DNA from: Arthrobacter methylotrophus
Lineage (GTDB): Bacteria; Actinomycetota; Actinomycetes; Actinomycetales; Micrococcaceae
DNA length: 64,000 nucleotides
Assembly (NCBI RefSeq): GCF_039539965.1
Contig: NZ_BAABED010000001.1
Location: forward strand, 3,472,001-3,536,000
Direction of reading: 5' to 3'
Each line of letters opens with the position of its first letter. Within the stretch, counting starts at the first letter, position 1. Position numbers and translations under genes: made by a program. Shown one piece after another: positions 16,188 through 23,728 of the stretch. The notes beneath the pieces are model-generated. The model did no database searches. It saw only the letters and a list, made by a program, of their open reading frames with translations, and was not told where the DNA came from.

Positions 16188-17357
16188 TTACTTCGCTGCG
16201 TTGGCGAGCTCGGCGGCCTTGTCGGCGCCCTCGTCCATGGTGGCTGCCAGGGTAACCAGCGGGTGGTTGGCCTCGGCCAGGATGCGGCGGCCTTCTTCGA
16301 CGTTGTTGCCATCGAGACGGACAACCAACGGCTTGTTGGCGTTGGAGCCAAGCTCGGCCAGTGCGCCGACGATGCCCTTTGCCACAGCGTCACACGCGGT
16401 GATGCCACCGAAGACGTTCACGAAAACGCTCTTGACCTGCTCGTCGCCAAGGATGACGTCCAAGCCAGCGGCCATGACCTCGGCGGAAGCTCCACCGCCG
16501 ATGTCCAGGAAGTTGGCCGGCTTGACGTTGCCATGGTTTTCGCCTGCGTAAGCGACCACGTCGAGGGTGGACATCACAAGACCGGCGCCGTTGCCGATGA
16601 TGCCAACCGAGCCGTCAAGCTTCACGTAGTTGAGGTCCTGCGCCTTGGCCTTCGCCTCAAGCGGGTCCGCTGCGTCCTTGTCCTCGAGCTCGCTGTGGTG
16701 AACATGGCGGAAGCCCGCGTTCTCGTCCAGCGTGACCTTGCCGTCAAGGGCAACGATGTCGCCAGCGCCGGTCTTGACCAAGGGGTTGACCTCAACAAGG
16801 GTTGCGTCTTCTTTCTTGAAGACATCCCAGAGCTTGAGGATGACGGAGGCGACCTTGCCGCGCAGTTCCTCGGAGAATCCGGCGGCGACGACGATTTCGT
16901 CGGCCTTGGCTTGGTCGATTCCGACGGCGGGATCGATAGCGACCTTGGCGAGTGCCTCGGGGCGCTCTACAGCAAGCTGCTCGATTTCCATGCCACCTTC
17001 AACCGAGCACATGGCCAGGTAGTTGCGGTTTGCTCGGTCCAACAGGACGGAGAAGTAGTATTCCTCAGCAATGTCGGCGCCCTGGGCGATCATGACCTTG
17101 TTGACGGTGTGGCCCTTGATGTCCATGCCGAGGATGTTGGTGGCGTACTCGAGCGCTTCGTCAGCGGACTTTGCGACCTTGACCCCGCCAGCCTTGCCGC
17201 GGCCACCGACCTTTACCTGCGCCTTGACGACAGTCACGCCGCCGATCTTCTCGGCAGCAGCCTTTGCTTCTTCAGGAGTATGCGCCACGATGCCGGCGAG
17301 CACGGGTACACCGTGCGCTTCGAACATATCGCGCGCCTGATATTCAAACAGGTCCAC
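16188..17357 (-). CDS. sucC: Succinate-CoA ligase, beta subunit
   Basis: 389 residues, standard length. N-terminal ATP-grasp domain beginning [19 protein letters not shown], with [16 protein letters not shown] in the nucleotide site, and a C-terminal CoA-ligase domain with [14 protein letters not shown]. It binds nucleotide and succinate and pairs with SucD. The start codon is GTG at 17357, with AGAAGGA upstream. First gene of the sucCD operon. The 282 bp upstream, before the pcrA stop at 17640, contain no gene I can support. Confidence 0.97.
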   Translation of the reverse strand: MDLFEYQARDMFEAHGVPVLAGIVAHTPEEAKAAAEKIGGVTVVKAQVKVGGRGKAGGVKVAKSADEALEYATNILGMDIKGHTVNKVMIAQGADIAEEYYFSVLLDRANRNYLAMCSVEGGMEIEQLAVERPEALAKVAIDPAVGIDQAKADEIVVAAGFSEELRGKVASVILKLWDVFKKEDATLVEVNPLVKTGAGDIVALDGKVTLDENAGFRHVHHSELEDKDAADPLEAKAKAQDLNYVKLDGSVGIIGNGAGLVMSTLDVVAYAGENHGNVKPANFLDIGGGASAEVMAAGLDVILGDEQVKSVFVNVFGGITACDAVAKGIVGALAELGSNANKPLVVRLDGNNVEEGRRILAEANHPLVTLAATMDEGADKAAELANAAK

Positions 17358-17639
17358 GGTTTAGTGTCCTTCTACGTCGAAGTAGTTTCTGTACAGCCGG
17401 AAACCACGGTGACCGCGAAAACCGGCTGCGGAGAGGTGCGCATCAAACGGCCGTCAGACAGCCGGTCACATTGCGCAAGTTCCTCTCGAACTTTAGCCCC
17501 CCGGGGAGGCTAGCCGGTTCTACAGTACCCGTTAAGTGAGTAACCACACACTTCTATCGACCGTAGAAAAGGGCTGAATGACGGGGTTTTCCCCAGCATC
17601 CGGCCAGCCACATGCTAGGCGAACGGGACCACATGGTTT

Positions 17640-20201
17640 TTAGGAGTCCAGTTTAGTCAGCGGCGCGTAACGCAGCAGCAGCCGCTTCTCCCCGACGTCG
17701 AACTTCACCTTCGCCACGGTCTTGTCACCCGCGCCTTCGACGCCGATCACGGTGCCGTTGCCGAAGCTCGTGTGGTTCACTTTGTCCCCCACAACAACGG
17801 CCACCACTTCCTTTTGCGGCTGGACACGGTTGCGTACGACGGCGGCCGGCACGTCGGCGTCGAACCCTGCCGTAGCGCTGGGAGCGGCCCCGCGCGAGGT
17901 GCCAGCCCCCCAGAAGGATCCGCCGTAACGGTTCGAACCAATGGGTGCATTGCCCCAGCCGCTGACCTGGCGGGAGGTGCCTTCGCGCCTCCATTCCACG
18001 AGATCGGTGGGGATCTCCTCGAGGAATTGGCTAGCGGGGTTGTATTGGCTCTGGCCCCACATGCTGCGGACTTCCGAACGGGTCACATAGAGGCGCTTCC
18101 GGGCGCGCGTGAGGCCCACATAGGCCAGTCGGCGCTCCTCTGCCAGTTCCTTGGGGTCCGTTGCGGAGCGCTGGTGCGGAAAGAGCCCGTGTTCCATGCC
18201 TGTCAGGAAGACCACCGGGAATTCCAGGCCCTTGGCAGTGTGGAGGGTCATGAGCGTGACCACGCCCATCCGCTTGGCCTCTGCGACGGCGGCGGCGGCA
18301 TCCTCGGAAGATCCCTCCGGAGCGTCGGGGATCTGGTCGGCGTCGGCCACGAGGGAGACCTGCTCCAGGAACTCGCCCAGCGAGCCTTCGGGGTTGTCGC
18401 GCTCGTATTCCCGGACAACTGCCACCAGCTCGGCGAGGTTTTCCACCCGGGATTCGTCTTGGGGATCATTGCTGGCGCGGAGTCCGGCAAGGTAACCGGT
18501 TTGTTCCAGGACGGCTTCCAAAGCGGCGGCGGCTCCGGAACCCGATGCCACCTCGGCCAGGTCATCCAGGAGCTTCACGAAGCCGAGGACCGCGTTCACG
18601 GAGCGGGTGGCCATGCCGGGAGCCTGGTCTGCCTTGCGGGCCGCAGCCATGAAGGAACTGCGCTCACGCTCTGCCAGCGCCGCCACGGCGCCCTCGGCAC
18701 GATCGCCGATTCCGCGCTTGGGTTCGTTGAGGACTCGGCGCAGATTGACGTCGTCGTCCGGATTCACGAGGACACGAAGGTACGCGAGGGCGTCCTTGAT
18801 TTCCTTGCGTTCGTAGAAGCGAGTGCCACCCACCACTTTGTACGGCAGGCCCACGCGGACCAGGACGTCTTCTATGGAGCGCGACTGCGCGTTGGTGCGG
18901 TAGAAGATGGCGACGTCGCCGGGACGCAGGCCGTCCTCATCTTGGAGGCGGTCGATCTCCTTGGCGATGAACTGGGCTTCGTCGTGCTCGTTCTCCCCCA
19001 CGTAGCCGATGATCTTCTCGCCGTCGCCCTCGGCCGTCCAGAGCTTTTTGTCCGGACGGTTCGGGTTGCGCGAAATGACGGAGTTGGCTGCGCTCAGGAT
19101 GTTCTGGGTGGAGCGGTAGTTTTGCTCCAACTTGATGGTGCGGGCTTCGGGGTAGTCCTTTTCGAATTCGACGATGTTGCGGATGTCCGCGCCGCGGAAG
19201 GCGTAGATGGACTGGTCAGAGTCGCCGACGACGGTCAGCTCGCTGGCGTGCGGCCCTTCGCCCACGATTTCGCGAACCAAGGCGTACTGGGCATGGTTGG
19301 TGTCCTGGTATTCGTCCACGAGGACGTGCCGGAAACGGCGGCGGTAAGACTCCGCGAGCGCAGGAAAGGCCCGAAACATGTAGACGGTCTGCGCGATGAG
19401 GTCGTCGAAGTCCATGGCATTGGCTTGGCGCAGCCGCTGCGTGTAGCCCTTGAAGACCTCGGCCACGGCCTGCTCGAAGGGTTCGTTGTAATTGGCGCTC
19501 GATGCAAACGCGTCGTCGTCGATGAGCTCGTTCTTGAGGGCCGAGATCTTGTGCTGGATGGCCTTGGGCGCGAACTTCTTGGGATCCAGGTCCAGGTTCT
19601 TCGCTACGAGGGTGATGAGCCGCAGGGAGTCCGCGGAGTCGTAGATGGAGAAGTTGGAGTTCAGCCCCACGTTGGTGGCTTCGCGCCGCAGGATGCGCAC
19701 GCAGGACGAGTGGAACGTGGAAATCCACATCGACTTGGCGCGGGCACCCACCAGGGCTTCGATGCGTTCCCGCATTTCCGCGGCCGCCTTGTTGGTGAAG
19801 GTGATGGCCAGGATCTCGCCGTGGTGGGCACGGCCCGTGGCGATCAGGTACGCAATGCGGTTGGACAGGACACGGGTCTTGCCTGAACCCGCGCCAGCGA
19901 CGATGAGCAATGGACTGCCGGCATGTTTGACGGCTTCCTCCTGCTGCGGATTCAAGCCCTGCAGCAAGGCTGCGGCGGACGGCAGCCCCGGGTAGGCCCT
20001 GGGCTGCCCGCTGCCGGACGAGCCGCTGCCCGGTGCATTGCCAGGTTCGGGAGCGCCCGGTTCGGCATTGTGCCGAAGGGGGCCGCCGACGTCGGGCAGG
20101 CCATTTCCGGCGCGCGAAAGCATCGCCGGAGCGCCCTTGGTGGCAGCTCTGCTGGCAGCTTTGAAAGGGCCATCCGCGTACGGGTCAAACAACATATCCA
20201 T
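17640..20201 (-). CDS. pcrA: UvrD/PcrA-type ATP-dependent DNA helicase
   Basis: 853 residues from ATG 20201 (MDMLFDPYADGPF); a GTG at 20234 in frame is possible. Superfamily 1 motifs are all visible: QEEAVKHAGSPLLIVAGAGSGKT (Q motif and Walker A), TFTNKAAAEMRER, DEYQDTN (Walker B), GDSDQSIYAFRGAD, TLHTAKGLEFPVVF and YVGLTRARKRLYV. The C-terminal tail with a VGDKVNHTSFGNGTV module matches the RNA polymerase-interacting Tudor-like end of PcrA. It acts in nucleotide excision repair, replication restart and removal of RecA or stalled polymerase. The N-terminal 80 residues are low-complexity. A 419-bp repeat-rich region precedes it. Confidence 0.95.
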   Translation of the reverse strand: MDMLFDPYADGPFKAASRAATKGAPAMLSRAGNGLPDVGGPLRHNAEPGAPEPGNAPGSGSSGSGQPRAYPGLPSAAALLQGLNPQQEEAVKHAGSPLLIVAGAGSGKTRVLSNRIAYLIATGRAHHGEILAITFTNKAAAEMRERIEALVGARAKSMWISTFHSSCVRILRREATNVGLNSNFSIYDSADSLRLITLVAKNLDLDPKKFAPKAIQHKISALKNELIDDDAFASSANYNEPFEQAVAEVFKGYTQRLRQANAMDFDDLIAQTVYMFRAFPALAESYRRRFRHVLVDEYQDTNHAQYALVREIVGEGPHASELTVVGDSDQSIYAFRGADIRNIVEFEKDYPEARTIKLEQNYRSTQNILSAANSVISRNPNRPDKKLWTAEGDGEKIIGYVGENEHDEAQFIAKEIDRLQDEDGLRPGDVAIFYRTNAQSRSIEDVLVRVGLPYKVVGGTRFYERKEIKDALAYLRVLVNPDDDVNLRRVLNEPKRGIGDRAEGAVAALAERERSSFMAAARKADQAPGMATRSVNAVLGFVKLLDDLAEVASGSGAAAALEAVLEQTGYLAGLRASNDPQDESRVENLAELVAVVREYERDNPEGSLGEFLEQVSLVADADQIPDAPEGSSEDAAAAVAEAKRMGVVTLMTLHTAKGLEFPVVFLTGMEHGLFPHQRSATDPKELAEERRLAYVGLTRARKRLYVTRSEVRSMWGQSQYNPASQFLEEIPTDLVEWRREGTSRQVSGWGNAPIGSNRYGGSFWGAGTSRGAAPSATAGFDADVPAAVVRNRVQPQKEVVAVVVGDKVNHTSFGNGTVIGVEGAGDKTVAKVKFDVGEKRLLLRYAPLTKLDS

Positions 20202-20290
20202 GGTGATTACCAGTCTAGGCGGTGGCTCCGACACTCAATGTCCGGATGACGCGCAGGATTGGTCCACATGAAGGATGCCGCGTCTCGTTC

Positions 20291-20602
20291 CACCGACCCC
20301 AAGGGACATGTCCACCCCTTGCCCCAAGCAGCGGACACAACAGCAATATGTCCACCCCTAGCACCAAGGAATGCGCATGCTCAGCGGAACCGCGGCAATA
20401 TGCCCACCCCTAGCCTCGGGAGGAGAGCATGCCCAAGCGAGAGCCCAGCACCGAAAACCCACACCAGCACGAACTCCCCACCGACCCCAAGGGACATGTC
20501 CACTCCTTGCCGCAAGCAGCGGACACAACAGCAATATGCCCACCCCTAGCACCAAGGAATGCGCATGCTCAGCGGAACCGCGGCAATATGTCCACCCCTA
20601 GC
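20291..20602. repeat. Direct-repeat block between pcrA and the IMPase gene
   Basis: The 419-bp stretch without a gene (20202-20620) is largely repeats. A 124-bp unit at 20291-20414 recurs at 20479-20602 with only a few base changes. Inside, a 17-bp core of the form ATATGTCCACCCCTAGC occurs six times, starting at 20306, 20346, 20398, 20494, 20534 and 20586, with spacing 40, 52, 96, 40, 52. A longer subunit continuing ACCAAGGAATGCGCATGC appears three times. No convincing ORF, transposase or hairpin-defined mobile element is present. Confidence 0.88.
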
Positions 20603-20620
20603 ACCAAGGAATGCGCATGC

Positions 20621-21463
20621 TCAGGCGAATTGCGGTACCGAGGTGAGCGCCGCGCGCAACTCGCGCACCGCCGTCGGGCCCCCGGCAATAAACCAATCCA
20701 GGCCATTGACGCGCACGACGGCGGTGTCCCCGCCTGCCGCGCGGACAATCGCCTTGCCGGGGAGCCAGTCCCACTCGGGGCAGCTATGTTGGAACCAGCA
20801 GCCCAGTTCACCATCGGCCACCCGGCCAAGATCGCAAGAGCCTGAACCAAACATGCGCAGCGAGGCGGCGGACACCGCGGCCGCGTGCCAGGGCATGGCA
20901 GCGCGGGGATCGGCAAGCCACGTGGGGTGGATATAGGTCGCGGCACCCAGCTCGCTGAGGGGCGCTCCCGAGGGTCCCCCTATCCTTTCGCCGTTGAGCG
21001 TGGCGGGGTGTCCTTCGCCGCCGGTCCAGAGCTTGTCCAGCTCCGGTTGGTAGATGGCACCGAGGATGACGTCGGGATCCGAGGCGACTCCATGAGCTGC
21101 CGGCAAGTCATGCCTCAAGGCGATCGCCGAGCACCAATACGTGGAGCCTTGCAGGAAATTGTACGTACCATCGACGGGATCGATCACCCAGGTACGCCCG
21201 CTGCTTCCGGCTACCGAGCTTCCTTCTTCGCCCAGAATGCCGTCCTCCGGGCGGCAGCGGCGCAATTGCTCCAGGACATATGCCTCGGCAGCATGGTCGG
21301 CGGCGGTTACAACGTCCGAGACAGATGTCTTGCGTTCTCCTTGGAGCCCGCCCATCCGCATCAGCAGGGCAAGCTGTCCGGCTTCCCGGACCAGCGCCGC
21401 AGCGAGTTCATAGTCGTCGAGCGAGGGATCGAGTTCTGTGGCGGAGTGCCTGCCAGTGGTCAT
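20621..21463 (-). CDS. Inositol monophosphatase-family phosphatase
   Basis: 280 residues, FIG superfamily, Mg-dependent. Motifs are LGEEGSS (metal Glu), WVIDPVDGTYNFLQG (DPxDGT metal site) and a C-terminal WDWLPGKAIVRAAGG matching the family's WDxAAG motif in altered form. It removes phosphate from inositol phosphates or from histidinol phosphate; the HisN-type phosphatases of actinobacteria belong to the same family and the two cannot be told apart here. It is monocistronic, divergent from the membrane protein at 21488, and its 3' end abuts the direct-repeat block. Confidence 0.88.
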   Translation of the reverse strand: MTTGRHSATELDPSLDDYELAAALVREAGQLALLMRMGGLQGERKTSVSDVVTAADHAAEAYVLEQLRRCRPEDGILGEEGSSVAGSSGRTWVIDPVDGTYNFLQGSTYWCSAIALRHDLPAAHGVASDPDVILGAIYQPELDKLWTGGEGHPATLNGERIGGPSGAPLSELGAATYIHPTWLADPRAAMPWHAAAVSAASLRMFGSGSCDLGRVADGELGCWFQHSCPEWDWLPGKAIVRAAGGDTAVVRVNGLDWFIAGGPTAVRELRAALTSVPQFA

Positions 21464-21487
21464 AGGTCCAGCTTATGTGGCGGGATA

Positions 21488-22123
21488 ATGGATGGCATGG
21501 CCAAGACCCCAGCGCAACGCATCAAGAAGCACGGCGCCAATGCCGCCGTCCCCCAGCACCATTTGCCGTCGGTGATGAATCCCACCACGCAGCGCTCCCC
21601 GGAGAAGGCCCAGAACAATGGGCGCCTCATCGTGATTGCCGGGGTCGTGGCGAGCCTTTTCCTGTTCTGGTACGTGCATCTTTTGACGCTAAACCAGATG
21701 ACCCAGTTGTCCGGTGGCATGGCCATGCCAGATTCCCTCGTTGGCGGATTTTCCACCGACTACGTTCATCAATTGCACGGCGCGATGACTGACGACGCCC
21801 GCGGGCAGCTCAGCTATATCCATAAGACCGCCGGAACCCTGTTTCCGCTGATTTTCGGCTTCACCTGGCTTTTGCTGATCGGCACCAATGTGGCCAGCAA
21901 GGCGTTGCGGTGGGTTCTATGGGCCGCTCCCCTGCTGTTCGCGGTGGTCCGTTTGTGGACCAACGTGGCGGTCGACGCCGCCTTGGGATCTGCCGCGCCC
22001 GACGCCGGCCAGGTGGCTTTGGCGTCAACGCTCACTGTGGCGGGGTGGGTGCTGTTCCTGTTGAGCCTTTTGGCCGGTGGCGCTGCAGTGTTCCTGGGCC
22101 GGCGGCGTTCAAAGAGCGCCTGA
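21488..22123 (+). CDS. Four-pass membrane protein of unknown function
   Basis: 211 residues. A basic cytoplasmic N-terminus of about 50 residues is followed by four hydrophobic segments (about 50-68, 118-136, 145-163 and 180-200) and a short RRRSK tail. No catalytic motif is recognisable. Alternative starts are ATG 21488 and ATG 21497; neither has a strong ribosome site, and the long open frame upstream (from 20885) is antisense to the phosphatase gene and not credible. It is divergent from the phosphatase and convergent with the TPR gene, with 24 bp between stops. Confidence 0.72.
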   Translation: MDGMAKTPAQRIKKHGANAAVPQHHLPSVMNPTTQRSPEKAQNNGRLIVIAGVVASLFLFWYVHLLTLNQMTQLSGGMAMPDSLVGGFSTDYVHQLHGAMTDDARGQLSYIHKTAGTLFPLIFGFTWLLLIGTNVASKALRWVLWAAPLLFAVVRLWTNVAVDAALGSAAPDAGQVALASTLTVAGWVLFLLSLLAGGAAVFLGRRRSKSA

Positions 22124-22128
22124 CCGAA

Positions 22129-22152
22129 GCTAGCCCCTCGCGGGGGCCTAGC
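22129..22152. terminator. Possible bidirectional hairpin between convergent genes
   Basis: GCTAGCCCC and a downstream GGGGGCCTAGC can pair with a one-base bulge around TCGC, in the 24-bp gap between the membrane protein and TPR gene stops. There is no clear U-tract. Confidence 0.4.
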
Positions 22153-23203
22153 CTTGCTGCGAATCGTCTTGCTGCGAATCAGGTCCCGGAGAGAGCATCT
22201 CGCGGGCTTGGCGGGCACGTTGGGGGGCGCCGGCTTTGTCGAAGCGATGGGCCGCTTCCACGAGGCTTTCCTTTGCTGCTTCCTGGCTGCCGGTCTCGGC
22301 TTGGGCACGTGCCATCAAGAGAAATATTTCGCCTGCGATCTGCGAAGGCAGCTGGTCGGCGTTGCCTTTGATGTCCTCCAGCAGCTCGAGTGCCGCTGCG
22401 GCGTCTCCCGCCAAATAATTCCAATGCGCGCGGTTGAGCCGGAGCAGGAGAATTTCCTCCTCGCTGCCTCCGACAACTTCCGTGGCAAGCTCCGCCCGTT
22501 CAATGCATCGCAGGGTGGCAGCGTCTGCCACTTCCGCCGCCAGTCTCATCGCGGCTGACGCCTTGTTGAACTTTGCCCAGACATCAAGGTTCCGGGAAGG
22601 GGAGAACGTTTCGGCGGCAAGCTCGTGGTAGTGGAGGCCCTCACCGACCTTGTCCCCCAGGAAAGCCACGTTGCCGATCACCCAGTAGGCTTTGCCGGCC
22701 AACTGGTCATCCATTTCATCGGAGATTCTTGCCGAGAGGGACAGGCATTCCTTCCATGCCTCGCCAAGTTTGCCGGATTCGCCAAACGCAGCGATCAGGG
22801 CTTGCCGGGCGTGTACGTCGATTTCCATGTCCGCATCGTCATCGACCAATCCAACTGCCGACGCCGCAGTCTCGATGGCTTGCTCCAGGAGACCCTCGCT
22901 TCGCAGGGAGTTCGCCAGCATTGTGAGGGCCCTGGCCCTGTGTTGCGGTGAAGCCGCAGCCAACGATGCCTCGGAAAGAGATTTCGCCAGAGCGGTGCAC
23001 TCAGCGAAATCACCGGCGTCGAGAAGATTTTCTGCTTGAAGGAACGTCATATTCCACCACCCTGTGGAATCACCCTCGTCTAGGGCAATATCGGCGGCCG
23101 AACGCGCACCATCGGCAGCCTTGGTGAACTCGTGGCTGGCCCGATGGCCCCTCGCCTCCAGCTCCACGGCAGCGTATGACGGCGCAACCTTCTTTTCTCG
23201 CAT
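22148..23203 (-). CDS. TPR-repeat protein divergent from the AIGWWPN peptide gene
   Basis: 351 residues, mostly helical, with TPR-like repeats: segments such as EAWKECLSLSARI, AYWVIGNVAFLGDKVGEGLHYHELAAETF, RLNRAHWNYLAGDAAAALELLEDI and AGEIFLLMARAQAETGSQEAAKESLVEA have the helix-turn-helix spacing of tetratricopeptide units. No DNA-binding helix-turn-helix, membrane segment or enzyme motif is visible, so it should be a cytoplasmic protein- or peptide-binding scaffold. Start ATG 23203 has GGAG very close; the frame stays open to 23251. It shares a 171-bp divergent promoter region with the secreted repeat peptide. This geometry recalls Rap-type (RRNPP) peptide-sensing TPR proteins of Firmicutes; that link is inference. 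Confidence 0.8.
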   Translation of the reverse strand: MREKKVAPSYAAVELEARGHRASHEFTKAADGARSAADIALDEGDSTGWWNMTFLQAENLLDAGDFAECTALAKSLSEASLAAASPQHRARALTMLANSLRSEGLLEQAIETAASAVGLVDDDADMEIDVHARQALIAAFGESGKLGEAWKECLSLSARISDEMDDQLAGKAYWVIGNVAFLGDKVGEGLHYHELAAETFSPSRNLDVWAKFNKASAAMRLAAEVADAATLRCIERAELATEVVGGSEEEILLLRLNRAHWNYLAGDAAAALELLEDIKGNADQLPSQIAGEIFLLMARAQAETGSQEAAKESLVEAAHRFDKAGAPQRARQAREMLSPGPDSQQDDSQQG

Positions 23204-23222
23204 AGCTCCATTATGTCTCCGA

Positions 23223-23315
23223 GACACTCTGTCACGGCTTCGGGTCGGCAATTAGCACGATTTTTTAGTTTGCAGACAAAGCGTTGATGACACGGCGTGT
23301 CGTTACTCTTATAAT
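23223..23315. promoter_or_regulatory. Divergent promoter region with two palindromes
   Basis: A consensus TATAAT (23310-23315) on the plus strand precedes the peptide gene by 60 bp, with a TTGATG -35 candidate at 23284-23289. The palindrome GACACGGCGTGTC (23289-23301) lies between the two boxes. A related element GACACTCTGTC (23223-23233) lies 20 bp from the TPR start. A shared operator for both divergent genes is plausible. Confidence 0.5.
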
Positions 23316-23374
23316 TAGCGTGCTTCACTTCGTTCACTCCAGTCGCATCAGTCACAAATCATCAGGAGCTTTCT

Positions 23375-23656
23375 ATGAAAAGAACTATTGCCGCCCTCCT
23401 CGCGGCCGCAGCAATCTTGCTCGCCGGAATCACCGGCTCGGCGGCCGTTTCCGCCAGCAGCCAGAGCCCCTCGCAGGATTCGTCCATAGCCATTGGCTGG
23501 TGGCCGAACTTCGCTACCCAGGCTCAGGCCATTGGCTGGTGGCCCAACGCCGCCACACAGGACTCGGCTCAGGCCATTGGCTGGTGGCCCAACGCCGCCA
23601 CCCAGGGCTCGCCTCAGGCCATCGGCTGGTGGCCCAACTCCACCCCGTCCAACTAG
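23375..23656 (+). CDS. Secreted peptide with four AIGWWPN repeats
   Basis: 93 residues. A Sec signal peptide (MKRTIAALLAAAAILLAG..., likely cut after AVSA, residue 27) is followed by four identical heptads AIGWWPN at residues 39-45, 52-58, 67-73 and 82-88, separated by variable Gln/Thr/Ser-rich linkers. The heptads differ only at synonymous sites, while the linkers change in length and residues. Start ATG 23375 has AGGAG eight bases upstream, with a consensus TATAAT further up and a terminator right after the stop, so it is a complete monocistronic unit. There is no anchor or catalytic domain. It may be a multi-copy peptide precursor (pheromone or antimicrobial) or a repetitive surface-active protein. 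I recognise no family. Confidence 0.85.
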   Translation: MKRTIAALLAAAAILLAGITGSAAVSASSQSPSQDSSIAIGWWPNFATQAQAIGWWPNAATQDSAQAIGWWPNAATQGSPQAIGWWPNSTPSN

Positions 23657-23665
23657 TTACACCTG

Positions 23666-23697
23666 AAAGGCACCGGACCAAGAGGTCCGGTGCCTTT
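23666..23697 (+). terminator. Intrinsic terminator of the repeat-peptide gene
   Basis: Perfect 14-bp stem (23666-23679 with 23684-23697) and an AAGA tetraloop, 10 bp after the stop. Its ends are AAA/TTT, so it may also serve the convergent GGDEF-EAL gene. Confidence 0.85.
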
Positions 23698-23728
23698 CTG
23701 CTGCCTCCGATTATCGGAGCAGCTGCCC

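Noticed and set aside
15213..17513. 766-codon open frame antisense to sucCD
   Set aside because: sucC and sucD are unambiguous on the other strand.
17772..19886. 704-codon open frame antisense to pcrA
   Set aside because: All helicase motifs are on the minus strand; this is a shadow.
20291..20602. CRISPR array
   Set aside because: The repeated units include what would be spacers, spacing is irregular (40, 52, 96), and no cas genes are near.
20885..21487. Extended N-terminus for the membrane protein ending at 22123
   Set aside because: That part is antisense to the phosphatase gene and has no plausible start signal.
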